The translations under genes were made by a program, and so were the position numbers. A stretch of DNA of 59,490 nucleotides, from contig JAPTJF010000396.1 of the NCBI GenBank assembly GCA_029339195.1, positions 1 through 59,490 on the forward strand, in the 5' to 3' direction. Shown here in pieces: positions 1 through 11,600 of the stretch (positions within the stretch are counted from its first letter, which is position 1; each line of letters starts with the position of its first letter). The stretch comes from Micractinium sp. NFX-FRZ (Eukaryota > Chlorophyta > Trebouxiophyceae > Chlorellales > Chlorellaceae). The notes below the pieces were generated by a model. That model had not been told where the DNA came from, ran no database searches, and saw nothing but the letters and a program-made list of their open reading frames with translations.

Positions 1-519
1 GGTAGGGGCGGGGGAGGGGGTGGTGGAGACGGCTCGGTCCAATCAGGCGGGTTTGGGGGTGGCGGTGAAGGGCTGGGGGGTGGCGGAGGCGAAGGGCTGG
101 GAGGGGGTGGCGGTGAAGGTGAGGGTGGCGGTGGAGGGGGAGAGGGGGAGGGTGGGGGTGGTGGGGAGGGGCTGGGTGGTGGAGGGGGCGAGGGGGAGGG
201 CGGTGGTGGTGGGGAGGGGCTAGGTGGGGGTGGGGGAGAGGGGGAGGGCGGCGGAGGGGGGGACGGGCTGGGCGGCGGCGGTGGTGAGGGGGAGGGCGGG
301 GGGGGAGGCGAAGGGCTGGGAGGGGGCAGCGGGGAGGGCGCCGGGGGCGGTGGGGGGGAGGGGCTGGGTGGTGGAGGGGGCGATGGTGAGGGAGGCGGAG
401 GAGGCGAGGGGCTAGGCGGTGGTGGTGGGGAGGGCGAGGGCGGCGGAGGGGGGGACGGGCTGGGCGGCGGCGGTGGTGAGGGGGAGGGTGGCGGCGGAGA
501 GGGTGCGGGGGGAGGCGGG
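1..519 (-). other. SPPPP-type hydroxyproline-rich rod of the giant gene
   Basis: Read on the minus strand, this stretch is open in one frame throughout and encodes runs of four to seven prolines separated by single Ser or Ser-Pro-Ser, for example [10 protein letters not shown]. This is the grammar of pherophorin-type rods in chlorophyte wall glycoproteins, where prolines are hydroxylated and glycosylated. It begins at an acceptor near 519 and continues past the window edge, so whatever globular domain follows is not visible. The plus strand is the matching G-rich strand and encodes nothing credible. Confidence 0.7.
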
Positions 520-3500
520 CTGCAGAAGGTGGCAGGGGTGCAATTGCTCAGCAATGCAGCGTGCTAGGCAGCCTCCTTCAGGTGCAGGGGTGATGTCAAG
601 AGGGACATAGCGGGAGCAGCACCCAGTACACACACACCGGCAGCTCCACTGGGCCCCTGGGCAGCGATGCAGTGATTGCACTGCACACCCTGACACCACT
701 TGCCTGCGGTCCCTGCGGGCCTGAAGGAGCAGCGCTGCAAGCAGGGACGGGGTTGGCAGGTGTGGTTGCGGGCGCAGCCTGGGCAACACGCAAAGTGGTG
801 AAATCTGCTGCCTTGGCGGCTAGCGCCAAGAGGCGAGTTCACGTTTTCTTTTTTGAGCTCGTGATCCGCTACACACTCGCTCCCACGCCGCTGCCTAGCA
901 CCCACAACGCCCACACGCAATCCCACGCCTGGCGCCCCACTCACTCCTCAGCCGCTCCATTGCTTTCAGGAAGCAAAACACCTCAACCAAGATCTCCTCC
1001 GCCTGGTGGGCGCCTGCACCCACAAAGTCGCACGTCTCCTTGCTGCATGGGGGTATAATGAGGAGCAGGGGCAGGCGACAGGCAGGTGCTTAAGGGTGCT
1101 GCTCCAGGGTTGAAGCCAATCGAACCCAAATAGAAAAACGTCGAAAGCCTCCGTGCTGCACAGGGGGTAGTCGGGTCAGGCAATGAACAGGGCGGCGCAG
1201 GTGGGGGATGCAGGGGCTGGCTGGCAGAGGCTGCTCTGGCGGAGCCGTGCAAAGCACGGCGTGGAAGCCGCACGGTGCGGTACAGGCTGCTCAAAGGGTG
1301 GCGGTGGCTAGGGGCCTTCCGTCTCGCAGCTCGTCAGCCAGTCAGGCAGGCAGGTGGGCAGGCAGGCCGGCAGTGTGGCTGTCCCGCTCGCCTCACCTGG
1401 CCCGGGCGGAAGCCACCCAGGCAGTCTGGCTGGTAGTCAGGCAGGCTGGCGGGCGGGCAAGCGGGCAAGGCAGGCAATCAGCCCCAGCCTCCCCCAGTGA
1501 ACGACCCATTCTTGACTAATCACTGAGTGTAGGAAAGCAACATTTGGGCATCACCTGGCCTCTGTGGGTGTCACCCTGACGACCTGGGACCTGCCAGCTC
1601 TAGAGGTGGGCTCTGCGGCCTGCAGAGTGCTGGCCAGCTCTGTAGGGAGGAGGTAGCCCACGCCAGTGCAGCTGCCCTGCACACAAGCAAACGGCGGCAG
1701 CACAACACACATATTAGATTGCAAGTACCAACGTTGTGTTTCGACACGCATGGGAGAAAGCAGCCATCTGGTGTGGTGGTTGGAGGTGTGCGGAGATGGC
1801 GTCGGCTGGCCTGCTCGGGGGCGCAGGGAACGAGGTGACTAGGAGATGTGGAGCAGGCAGGGAGCGTGTGCGGCAGGCCGCTGCAGTGGGTTCACATGGG
1901 CAGCTCAGCGGCAGCACACAGTCACAGGTCTTGCTGCACGCCCTGGGTGAGAGCGGCAGCACACAGTCTCAGGGCATGGTGCAGGCCCTGGGTGAGACCA
2001 GGATGGTGGCCTTGGGACATAAGCCAGTCTCGAGAGCGGGTGCCCCCCCCCCCCTACACACACACAGCACAGCGCAGCGCGGCATAGCATGCAGCGCAGT
2101 GCGGCGCAGCGCGGTGCAACACGGCACAGCGCAGCGTGGCACAGCGTGGCACAGCGCAGCGCAACGCGGCGCAGCCCAGCGCAGCGCGGCACGCCGAGCA
2201 GAGCGGGGTACGCGGCGCAGCGCAGCGGGCACTCAGCGCAGCGCACTGAGTAGAGGGCCATCCACAGGTATCCTGCCGAGTCGAATGCCGCCGAGCACGC
2301 GCCCACGCCCGGCACTTTGACAAACCCTCCCGCCGGCTGGCCCGGCTCTGCCGCCGAGGTATTGAGCAGGTACAGAGCGTGGCTGCACACGGCCGCCAGC
2401 AGGGGGCCGCTGCCCTGAGCGATGTCGGTGCATTCGCCGCCTGGTGGGAGGCGCCACCTGGCAGAGAGAATGGGCGGGGAGCGGCGGGGCGGGGGCCACA
2501 TTGCGGAGCATGTGAGGCAGGCAGCAGGGCAGGGGGGGATGGAGGGGAGTGCCACGGAGCGCGCGGCAGGGGAGGTCCCTGGGAGCAAGGAGCCAGTGCA
2601 CATCCGCCCGAGCGCTGGGAGCACAGCGTGCGCTCTGGCCTGGCCTGGGACAGCCTGCCTGTGCACCACCTTTCCGGCCAGCTGGCAGGTGCAGGCACAT
2701 GGGTTGGCCGCTCACCGGGTGGTGCCTGCCCCTGCGCCTGCCTGCCGCTCGTGCCGCACCAAAAACTCTTCCGACTGGTCCGCAAAGAACCAGACGCCTG
2801 CAGGGGGCGGGTGGGGAAGGGGCCGATTTGGGGTGTGGGTGGATGAGTGGGTCTCTGCGTTGCTCGACACAGGCAGAGTTGGGCGGGTGGGTGGCCGGGT
2901 GGAGCGCCACGCCTGTGGGCGGGTGCGAGAGTCGTCGCCCCAGGCGTGGCACTTTTGGCACCATGACAGCGCTGCATGGCTTCTGTTCCCGCAGCCCAGA
3001 TGGCAGCCCCTAGCCAGTATGAGGAGGCAGTCCCAAGGCAGCCCGAAAGCCGGGATGAGGAGCATTTGTGTGGGTGCTGCGGCACAGGGCAACAGCTGGC
3101 AGGTCCCCTGGCCAAGTCGTCAGAAGCCTGGGGAGGAGCTGTGTGTGCCACGTCACCCACCTGTGCCGCCGACCGACACGATGCTCGCCAGGCCCACCTC
3201 GGACACAGCTTCCCAGCAGCTGCCAGAGGTGACAGACAGGTCACACTGGAAGACCAGGCTGCAGGCAGGCAGGGGTATCCAAAGGAGGGGAGACACGTGG
3301 GTATGGCGGCAGCTGCCGGGAAGCTGCCAGACGTGATGTGGCCGACGCGCTGCCGGTCCCAGGTGCCTCTCAAAAAAGGTAGCGTGAGCAGTGAGGCTGC
3401 TGGAGCAGCGGTGCAGGTGCACAAAGGCGTTGATCTGAGTACCAGCGGCAGCGGCCAGACGTGGCTGTGCACGGCGGCACCGCCAGCGGTGCCCGGTGCA

Positions 3501-6500
3501 GCAGCAGGCACGGCAAGAGGGCACAGGGCGCTCACCCAGTGCTCAGCACGATCACAACAGATTGCCCATCGCAGTCCAAACTGTTGATGGTCAGAGGGGC
3601 ATCGCCTGATCCGGTTGGCTGCACTTGAGGCTCTGCCGTCTGCGGGGCGGGTGGCGGGGTGCCCTCGGGGGTTTGCAGCAGCCCGCGCCGGCGCCGCCGG
3701 GCCAGCACCGAGCCACCGGCGCCGCCGCCGGCAGTGCTGTTGTCCACGATTGAATAAAGGCTGGCCAACTCGATTGGGGGGAGCAGCATGCCGTTGTAGT
3801 AAGTGTACAGGTTGTTGTTCTCAATATAGAACAGGCCCCCGCTGCCGCCGACGCTGCAGAGAGTGGGCGGGAGGAATGGGCGCAGGCAGGCGGGGCGGGT
3901 GAGCGGACGAGCGGGGACGGCTGGTGGGTCGGCGTGCAGGCGGGCGGCATGCCATGCCAAGGGGTTGCAATCAGGACACTATGAGGCAAGCGGGCAAATG
4001 CAGGCTGCATTGTTGTCGACTTGTCGACGCTTCAAATGCCTGCCCATAGCGCCTGATGGCTGTGCAGACGAGCCGGGAGCGCAGGCGGCGCACTCACCCG
4101 AAGAGTTCACTTGGCGGCGGGGGGGTGGGAGCAGGGCTTGGGGGTGGTGTGCTTGGAGAGGGGGTGGGCGGTGAGGGCACAGGCAGGGCAGGTGAGGGGG
4201 CAGCATCCGGGGACGGTGAGGGAGAGGGGCTGGGTGATGGCGATGCTGCGTTGGGCGAGGGGCTGGGTGAGGGTGAGGGGCTGGGGCTAGGAGATGGCGC
4301 CAGCGACGGTGAGGGTGACGGTATGGGAAGGGGTGAGGGAGAGGGGAGGGAGCCGGGTGCGAGTGTGGGTGAGAGTGTGGGTGAGAGCGTGGGGACTGGG
4401 GAGGGGGAAAGGGAAGGAGATGGGCTGGGGGTCGGGGTGGGGCTCAGAGCAGGGCTGGGTGATGGTGTGGGTGAGAGCGTGAGAACGGGCGAGGGGGACA
4501 GGGAAGGAGAGGGAGTGGGGCTGGCAACAGGGCTGGGTGAGGGCGAGGGTGTGGGTGAGAGCAAGGGTGAGGGGCTGGGTGATGGGGAGGGTGTGACGAC
4601 GGGTGAGGGGCTGGGCGAAAGAATTGGTGATGGGGAGGGCGAGGGGATGATTGCTGGTGAGGGTGAGGGCGACAGGGGCAGCGGCGGGGACGGCAGGGGT
4701 GCCGGCGTGCCTGGGGGCAGCGGGGCGGGTGTGACAGGAGGAGGGGCTTGGGGGACTAGCAGCGGTGGGGTGGGGGCTGACAGCGGTTGCAGCGGCGGGG
4801 CAGGCAGGCCCTGGGGAGGGACCAGCGCAGGAGGGAGCTGCGTAGCTCCGGGTGCAAGCGGTGGCAGGGGTGCCGGTGTGGGCAACGATGCAGTCTTGAG
4901 TGCTGGAGTTGGCAGGTAGGGGGAGCCCCCGGGCAGCAGCTCTGCGGGAGGCGGTTGGGGGAGGGGGCAAGGCTTGCCGTTGAGGCGCCTGGGTGAACCA
5001 TGGGAGGCACAGGCAGCTCCAGGACAGGTGCCCACGCCGGAGCATTGATTCCTGCCATGAGCGGCATGCAACGAAGCAACACAAGCATGAACAGCACAAC
5101 ACAACACAGCACAACACACGAAATACAGTTGAATGATGGCTGCTAGGGCAGAGGCACGGGGCTGCTCAATGGGCGCATGGCGCGGCCATCCCCAGCAGAG
5201 CACGCAGCACAGCGCAGCGCAGCGCAGCGCAGCGCAGCGCAGCGCAGCGCAGCATGCATGCATGCCCCATGTGTGTGCGCCAGGGCGGGGGGGGGGGGCA
5301 CAGCCCACCTGGGGGCGGGGGCGGCGGCGGCTCTCCATCCAAGCTGAACAGCACGGCGTCGCCGTCGCGCAGGGTCAGTATGCCCAGGGGCACTGAGGGG
5401 AAAGCCACCTCCTCTGCTCGGCGGGGGCAGGGCAGGGTGGGGCGGAGGTGGGGGTTGGGGGGAAACACGGCAGGCGATTGGGGCCAACGTAATGGCAGCC
5501 GCGGCACACGCCGGACGGCATGGGCGGGCAGCGGGGCACCCCTCCCTCCCACGCTTGGTGCCAAGTCCCACACGGTGTGCCCGCCTCTGGCAGAGCACCC
5601 TCAGATCAGGGCACCACCCGCCGTCCACGACTGCCTCTCGATGCGGCTGCCCCTGAGCCTCCATCCCCTCCCCTCCTCTCATCTCCCCTTCCAGGCCACC
5701 AGCCGAGCAGTACAGCAGCGCCTGGGCAACACCACCCACCCACTGTCCATCGGAGGCTCCAGGGCGGTGGCCCCCCAGCCTTCCCTCCCCTTCCATCCCC
5801 GCACACTCACTTGCAGCCCGCCAAATCAACCCCACCACCCATCCACCCACCATCCATCAGCGCCTCCAGGGCGGCGGCCGCCGAGGCATCCTCCTCCTCC
5901 TGGCTGGGGCCCCCAGTGACGGCAGGGATGCTGCACGGCAGGCAAACAGATGGCCCAGCTTTTGTACTTTGGCGCGGTTTAAACACGCAAAACGCATACG
6001 GCACATTGCACACTCAAAAGGCTGAAGCTTTGCATAGCAGGCGCAGCGTGGTCATAGCGCAGGCGCCAGGGAGGCGGGGCGGGGGCAGCCTCCCCGGCCG
6101 GCAGGGAGGTGAGCAGGCAGGCAGGTGGGCGGGTGGAGGGGCGCTTGGGTGGGCGAGACACGAGCGGCAGGGGAGGGGCAGGGGGGCGGGCCTCGGCGGG
6201 GGCCGCACAGCCTAGATGTTTGTGTGAGCATGCATCATCGCCTGCCTATTACGGGCGGACAGAGAGGGGCAGAGGCGGCACAGGAAGGCGGATAGGCTGG
6301 CTGCAGGCGGCACAGGGAACTCACGGCATCTGGAGCTGGATGAAGGCCAGCTGGTCCGCGCCCAGCCGGTAGTTGAGCGGCAGGGTGGGGATGTTGAGCT
6401 GCCCAATCTGCGCACAGCAGGGGGCACAGCATGCGGGAGGGGGCACAGGCACAGTGGTCGAGGGACACGGCATCGCATCGGGACTTTGAGCTGCAAAAGC

Positions 6501-8635
6501 GAATGGAGCGGGACTGCCACCTGGCTGGCGGAAGGCTATTCTAAGAGGACCCGCCAGGTGCAGCGCCTGCACCCGGGCCACACACAATAAAATGTGCACT
6601 GATGTACGTAGTTGCACCTCGATGCAGAGTGCATCTTTGACGCTACAGCTGAATCATGCACTGGTCACCTACCAGGTACATCCCGCCTGCACCCACCCAA
6701 CAATCACAGCCAACGATCATGTGCATGTTTAATGGCATTACTAATGCAATCAGCACCTACCAGGTACAGCGCCTGCACCCGCCCCACCATCATGCCCAGA
6801 TCGTTGCCCGTGGGGACTGCAGGGGGTGGGGGAACAGGAACAAGTGGAGATGAGGGAACAGGAATACGCGGGTTGGCAGCTGCTGGGTACTGCGCATTGA
6901 CCAGCGTGTGCAGTCAGGCCTGCGCAGCCCTGGCCCAGGCACCCAAGCCGCCCAGAGAAACGGGCCGCGCTACTGTCCGTAAACCCAGTACCGCTCGAGA
7001 GGTTCCCCGCTCACAGACGCGCGCAATGCAGGGAGGGAACGCAATGTGGGGGGTCCCTGCCATCCCCACTAATAGCCAACTCACAGACGGTCATGGGATT
7101 GAACGCGTTGGTGGTCATCGCGCCCGCCACAAACGTGCCTCCCGCGGCAGCAAACACGTAGCTGCGCAGCAGGCACAGCAGGTTTGGAAGGGTGTCCAGG
7201 GTGGGTTGAGGGCGGCAGTGATAGGGGCCAGGAGTTGAGGTGGCAGTCCAGGCCAGGGGGCAGCGGCAGGCACAGTCAGGGGCTGCAATGCCGGGGCACG
7301 GCACTCGGCAGGGCCGGTCAGCACAAATCTGTCGCACACTTTACCCAGAGGGAGGTTGCAGCTTGCGACGTGGGGTGAATGCTGGGCCGCCCAACAAGTG
7401 GCCAGCAAGGGGCGCACCCCCGAAGCTCCCCATTTCCCCTGCCTGCCCCGCTGCCCACGCGCGTGATTGCCCGGTGCCCCCCTCGCGTCAAGGTCTGCCC
7501 CCTCCCCTCCCCCAAACCATGGCCTGGCCCCCTCACAGCAAGCCCTTTCCCCAGTCCCTCCCACAAAAGCATGGCCCCCTCCCCCTCACGTCATTGCCTG
7601 GCCCAGCGCCACCGCGGCCTCGCTGGTGGGCAGGTAGACAACCGAGTGGGTGGCGGCTGCAGCAGGGAGGGCAGGGGAAAAGGCGAGGCTAGCAGGTTGA
7701 GGCGACAGCGCAGTGAGCAGAAAGGAGGCGAGGCTGCAGGACAGCGGCTGCGGCAAGGAGGGCAGGGCAGGCGCAGTGAGCAGGGGGGAGGAGGTTGCAG
7801 GGGTGGCGCAGGGCAGGGCAGGGCAGGGCGGGGCTGCGAGGGGTGCCCTGCGCTTGTGCGTCCCGGCACCCATGGAGAGGAGGCAGGGGCACCCTGGTGT
7901 GGCTGTGCTGCGCCAGACTTGCGCCCCCCCGTGGCTTGGGAGATGCTGTGTTTCACCCAAGAAAACCCTCCCTCCTCAACACGAAAGCCCCCCTCCCTGC
8001 CCACCCGTGTTTGGGTTCCCCAGGATGTCGGTCGTTACGTTGGCGGGCACCGTGACTGCAGGGCATATAGACAGCGGGGGAGGCCAGGACAGGTCAGCAC
8101 GCTCCTGCTGAGAAGCGTGAGGACTACTGTGCCCTCCCTCACTTGGGAGCATGCATTTAGTGCCTGCCTCCGCAGGCGCACCACAGCACGCACAGCATGC
8201 AGCCCGCATACATTTCGGTGCTGCAAGTCGCGTGAGCTGCCGCCCCCACTGATGCACCACAGCATGCACAGCAGGGGCCCGCCCCATGTGACTCGCACAT
8301 GTACCAGGAGCTCCCCCCACCACCGCTGCACCACAGCAGGCACAGCACACCTCTCGCCCCATCTATGGCTGCTGCATGTTGCGTGAGCTGCCCCGCCCCC
8401 ACAGGTGCACCCGGGAAGCGCGTCGCTCTCCAGCGGCCGGCTGACAGGATTGCTGGTAGGACTGTTGTAAGATCAGTGTTGGACACACGGGATACCGCCT
8501 GTGCCACAACGACCGCGTGCAGCCCGCTTTGAGCCAGCCTCACCTGTCACCATCGTGGGGCGATCAGGAGTCAGCACGGTGCCAATCAGGTAGATGCGGC
8601 CGCGGATGACGTCGTAAATCACGTCCAGCCTGGAT

Positions 8636-8666
<31 letters not shown>

Positions 8667-11600
8667 CGGCGAGGCAACGGCATTAACAAATGTGCCGGGG
8701 GTGGGGGGTGTGGGGTGCGGGGGACGCAGCAGCGGTAGGGTTGTGCAAGGAGGTGCTTGTACGGCATCGTGGATGCCGACCCGCCTGGCAGGGGGCAGTG
8801 CCCGGCGCATGCACCGACCACAGCAGGCCAGTGCCCCACCCCGCCTGCTCACCTGCCCACCCCTTTTTTTATGGTGAGCCGCAGCGGGTGGAGCCCCCCC
8901 GCACCCGTTCCCCAACTCAGCAGGAGGACTCACTTGAGGCAAGCAAACCAGCGGCCCGTGCCCCACCCCGCCTGCCTGCTCACCTGCCCACGCCAGTGAT
9001 GGTGAAGAGGCGCAGCGGGTTGAGCCCCCGCACCCGCTCCCCAAAGTCCAGCACCATGGGTATGCGCCGCGCGTCCGTGGTGGAGTACTTTCCAACTTGC
9101 GTCACCCGGGGCTGCACACAGGGAGGAGGGCACAGGAATTTGTGTGAGGCGCTCTGTACAAACACCTAGACCAGAGGGAGGCGCGGCTCCTGGGTAAAGC
9201 CCGCCGTAACATCCGCTGTGGGTGATCCCGGGCTGTACACATAAGGCTGTGGGGTTGGGACAGGAACTGGCGGGGCTGATTGCCTGGCTCCCAGTCCAGC
9301 GCCCGCCAGCACCCCGACTCGGCACCTCCCTGCCTCTCCCACACAGCAAGGCAGCACGGTGCCGGGCTCACCTGCGGGGGTGCCTGGTCCCACACCACAG
9401 CCAGCGTGTTGCTGCCCGCGCTAGGCTGCCCAGCCTCGCCTGCAGCACGGCACAGCAGGCGGGGCAGGGGCGCGGGCGGCTGGTCGATTGCTGCGCCCGT
9501 CCCACGTGGCAAGCAGTACCTCCTTCGACCCCCGCCGCCTCGGCGCTGCCCGCCCCGACCCCCGCTGCCTCCCATTTACACCGCCGGGGCGCCGACACAT
9601 CTCAATGCCCCCGGGGCAGCCACACTTATAGCAAGCAGGGATCACGCCCACGTGTCCCCACCCCGGCGCTGCTTCCCAGCAGGGACACGAGCAGGCATAC
9701 AGGCATGACCTCCACCTCAGCCAGGGTCAACATGGTACTGCTGATTGGCCCCCGCCAACTGACCTTTCAGTGCTCCCGCGGGCACAGAGACGTTGCACAC
9801 AATGTTGGGGCCGGCCAGGCGCAGGGAGACCTGCGGCAAGGCATGCATGTCACCGGGGGCGTCACAGCCGGCAGTGCGGCAACCAGCATCATAGGGAGAT
9901 GCTTGAGGTGGGTGTGGGAGATGTGGGCCCCTGCCAAGGCAAAGCCGCCTGGGTGTGGGTGTGTGTTAAAAAACACCGCAGCCCGGCACCTCAAGCAAGG
10001 AGCAAGTGTAGGACATGTGAGGCAGGCAGGCAGGCAGGCACACACGCTCGGCAATACACAAGCGTGCTCTGGCGGCACGACATCTGCGCATGGACCACAG
10101 CATGCAGAGCAGCGTCGAGCGCAGCCAAACCAGGCTGCCAGTCCACCGACCCAAAAAAACCAAACCGGGCAGCCAAGCAACCAGCCCAGGAAGGGCTGCC
10201 AGTCAACAGGCCCAGGAGACCAAAAGGGGGAACGCACGTCAAAGACTTGGAAGGCGCCCTGAACGAAGGGAGGCGCCACGGACAGCACCTCCCCTGCCGT
10301 CACGCTCAGCGCGCCGTCCGGCAGCGTGCCCACCAAGGCGTTCACCCGAACCTGCGGCAGCAAGACACATTGCCTGCTTGTGAGATGTGGGAGGATATGA
10401 GAAGCCATGCGACGTAGGTCTGGCCCAAACGCCAGCGCACCCGCCGCCGGCAGCGCAGCGGGCAGCACGTGCAGTGGGCACTTGGGATGGGCGCTCTGTG
10501 CAAAGGTCAGGGGCACCAGCATGCACCCCCCGGATTGCAGCTGACTCGCATGTGTTGCTGCCCCACGCCCCCCCGCCAGCCGCCCCGCCGCCCTGCTGCC
10601 CCGGTGCATGTTTGGCGATCCAGGTGCAGCCAGGATAGGATATTAACCTCCCCGCTGCCAGCACATGCACCGCCCCATACGAAGGTGCTTGCCTGCACGG
10701 TGACGAGATCGCCCGAGGTCGCCACCACCGTCACCCCCGTGCCGCATCGGCTCAGGTCCAATGGCGGCCGCTGGCCTGGCTGGTATTGCACAGCCCCCTC
10801 CAACTGCTGCTGCTGCCGCTGCTGCCGCTGCTGCGACGCTGCTCCTGCTGCTGCCCCGGGCTGCCCAGGCACCAGTGGCGGGCGGAACTGGCCGGTGCTG
10901 ACATTGTATCCAGGGGCGTAGCGTATGCAGCGTGTGATGTTCACCCCGCTGGCATCTATGACCGACCCATCGGATGAATTGATGGCCTTAGAGGGACGGC
11001 CGCCAGGGGCGACGGCAACAAGCACCGGCAGCAGGCTGTGGGCTGGGTAGCCCTCCTGCTGCTGCAATGGATTGCTGCTGCCGCTGGGTTGCTGCCCCAG
11101 CTGGGTTTGGGTTTCGAGCAAGCGGCGCAGGGGGGTGGGCAGCGGCAGCCGGCCGGCGGGAGCGCCGCCTGCAGTACCCGCTCGCAATCTGCGGGCCTCG
11201 CCCGGGGGCGGCAGCTGTGGCAAGGGGAGGCGCACCAGGACCTACACGTGCAATAATGGAGGTGGCAGGGGAGCACGGGCCTTGAAAAGCTGATCTACCT
11301 TGCATGCAAGCACACAGCCACGCCGCCGGCACGGCCGCAGCACCAACGGGCGGCCGCCTGCCCCGCCTTCCGGCTGGATTCCCGGCTGGGGGGCTTTGCT
11401 GCTCAGCGCACCTCCAACGCGCCTTCGGCTCCCTGAAAGCCTCCACAAACACCGTGGAGCAGCGCGAGGAGCAGTGCGAGGCATAGACGCTGGAGGGGTC
11501 CCCAGCGTCGGACCTTGTGCAGCCGCCGGGCGCTCCCCGGTTGCATGTTATACTCCAATTGGGTCTGCCAGAGCCATCACGTCGGATGAGCACGCCTGAT

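Larger units (their letters stand above)
8005..9111 (-). other. Ig-like domain (bacterial Big_12-like fold), split over three exons
   Basis: Exons 8984-9111, 8544-8629 and 8005-8055 join in phase. The joined stretch contains [15 protein letters not shown], then LFTITGVG, then a strand ending [17 protein letters not shown]. The pattern of a FGExVxGL strand, an xITG strand and a closing VTVPAxxxTDxxGNPN strand is the signature of the Ig-like repeats often seen in bacterial surface proteins. The family match is from memory of the motif, not from a search. A domain of bacterial style in an intron-rich algal gene is notable but not proof of transfer. Confidence 0.6.

Noticed and set aside
20..610. 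Gly/Arg/Val-rich plus-strand open frames over the first 600 bp
   Set aside because: They are the complement of the SPPPP rod coded on the minus strand; G-rich composition removes stops in several frames.
2075..2250. Regular short repeats resembling a CRISPR array
   Set aside because: There are no spacers and no repeats of constant length; it is simple-sequence GC repeat in a eukaryotic intron.
2054..3535. A 493-codon minus-strand open frame
   Set aside because: It reads through several clear introns of the giant gene in the wrong frame; the real exons (3161-3258, 2716-2797, 2247-2457) use other frames with agreeing phases.
9700..9760. LTLAEVEVM as the end of a fucolectin/discoidin-type domain in the giant gene
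   Set aside because: It would need a 26-bp intron after the exon at 9764 and no other part of such a domain is visible.
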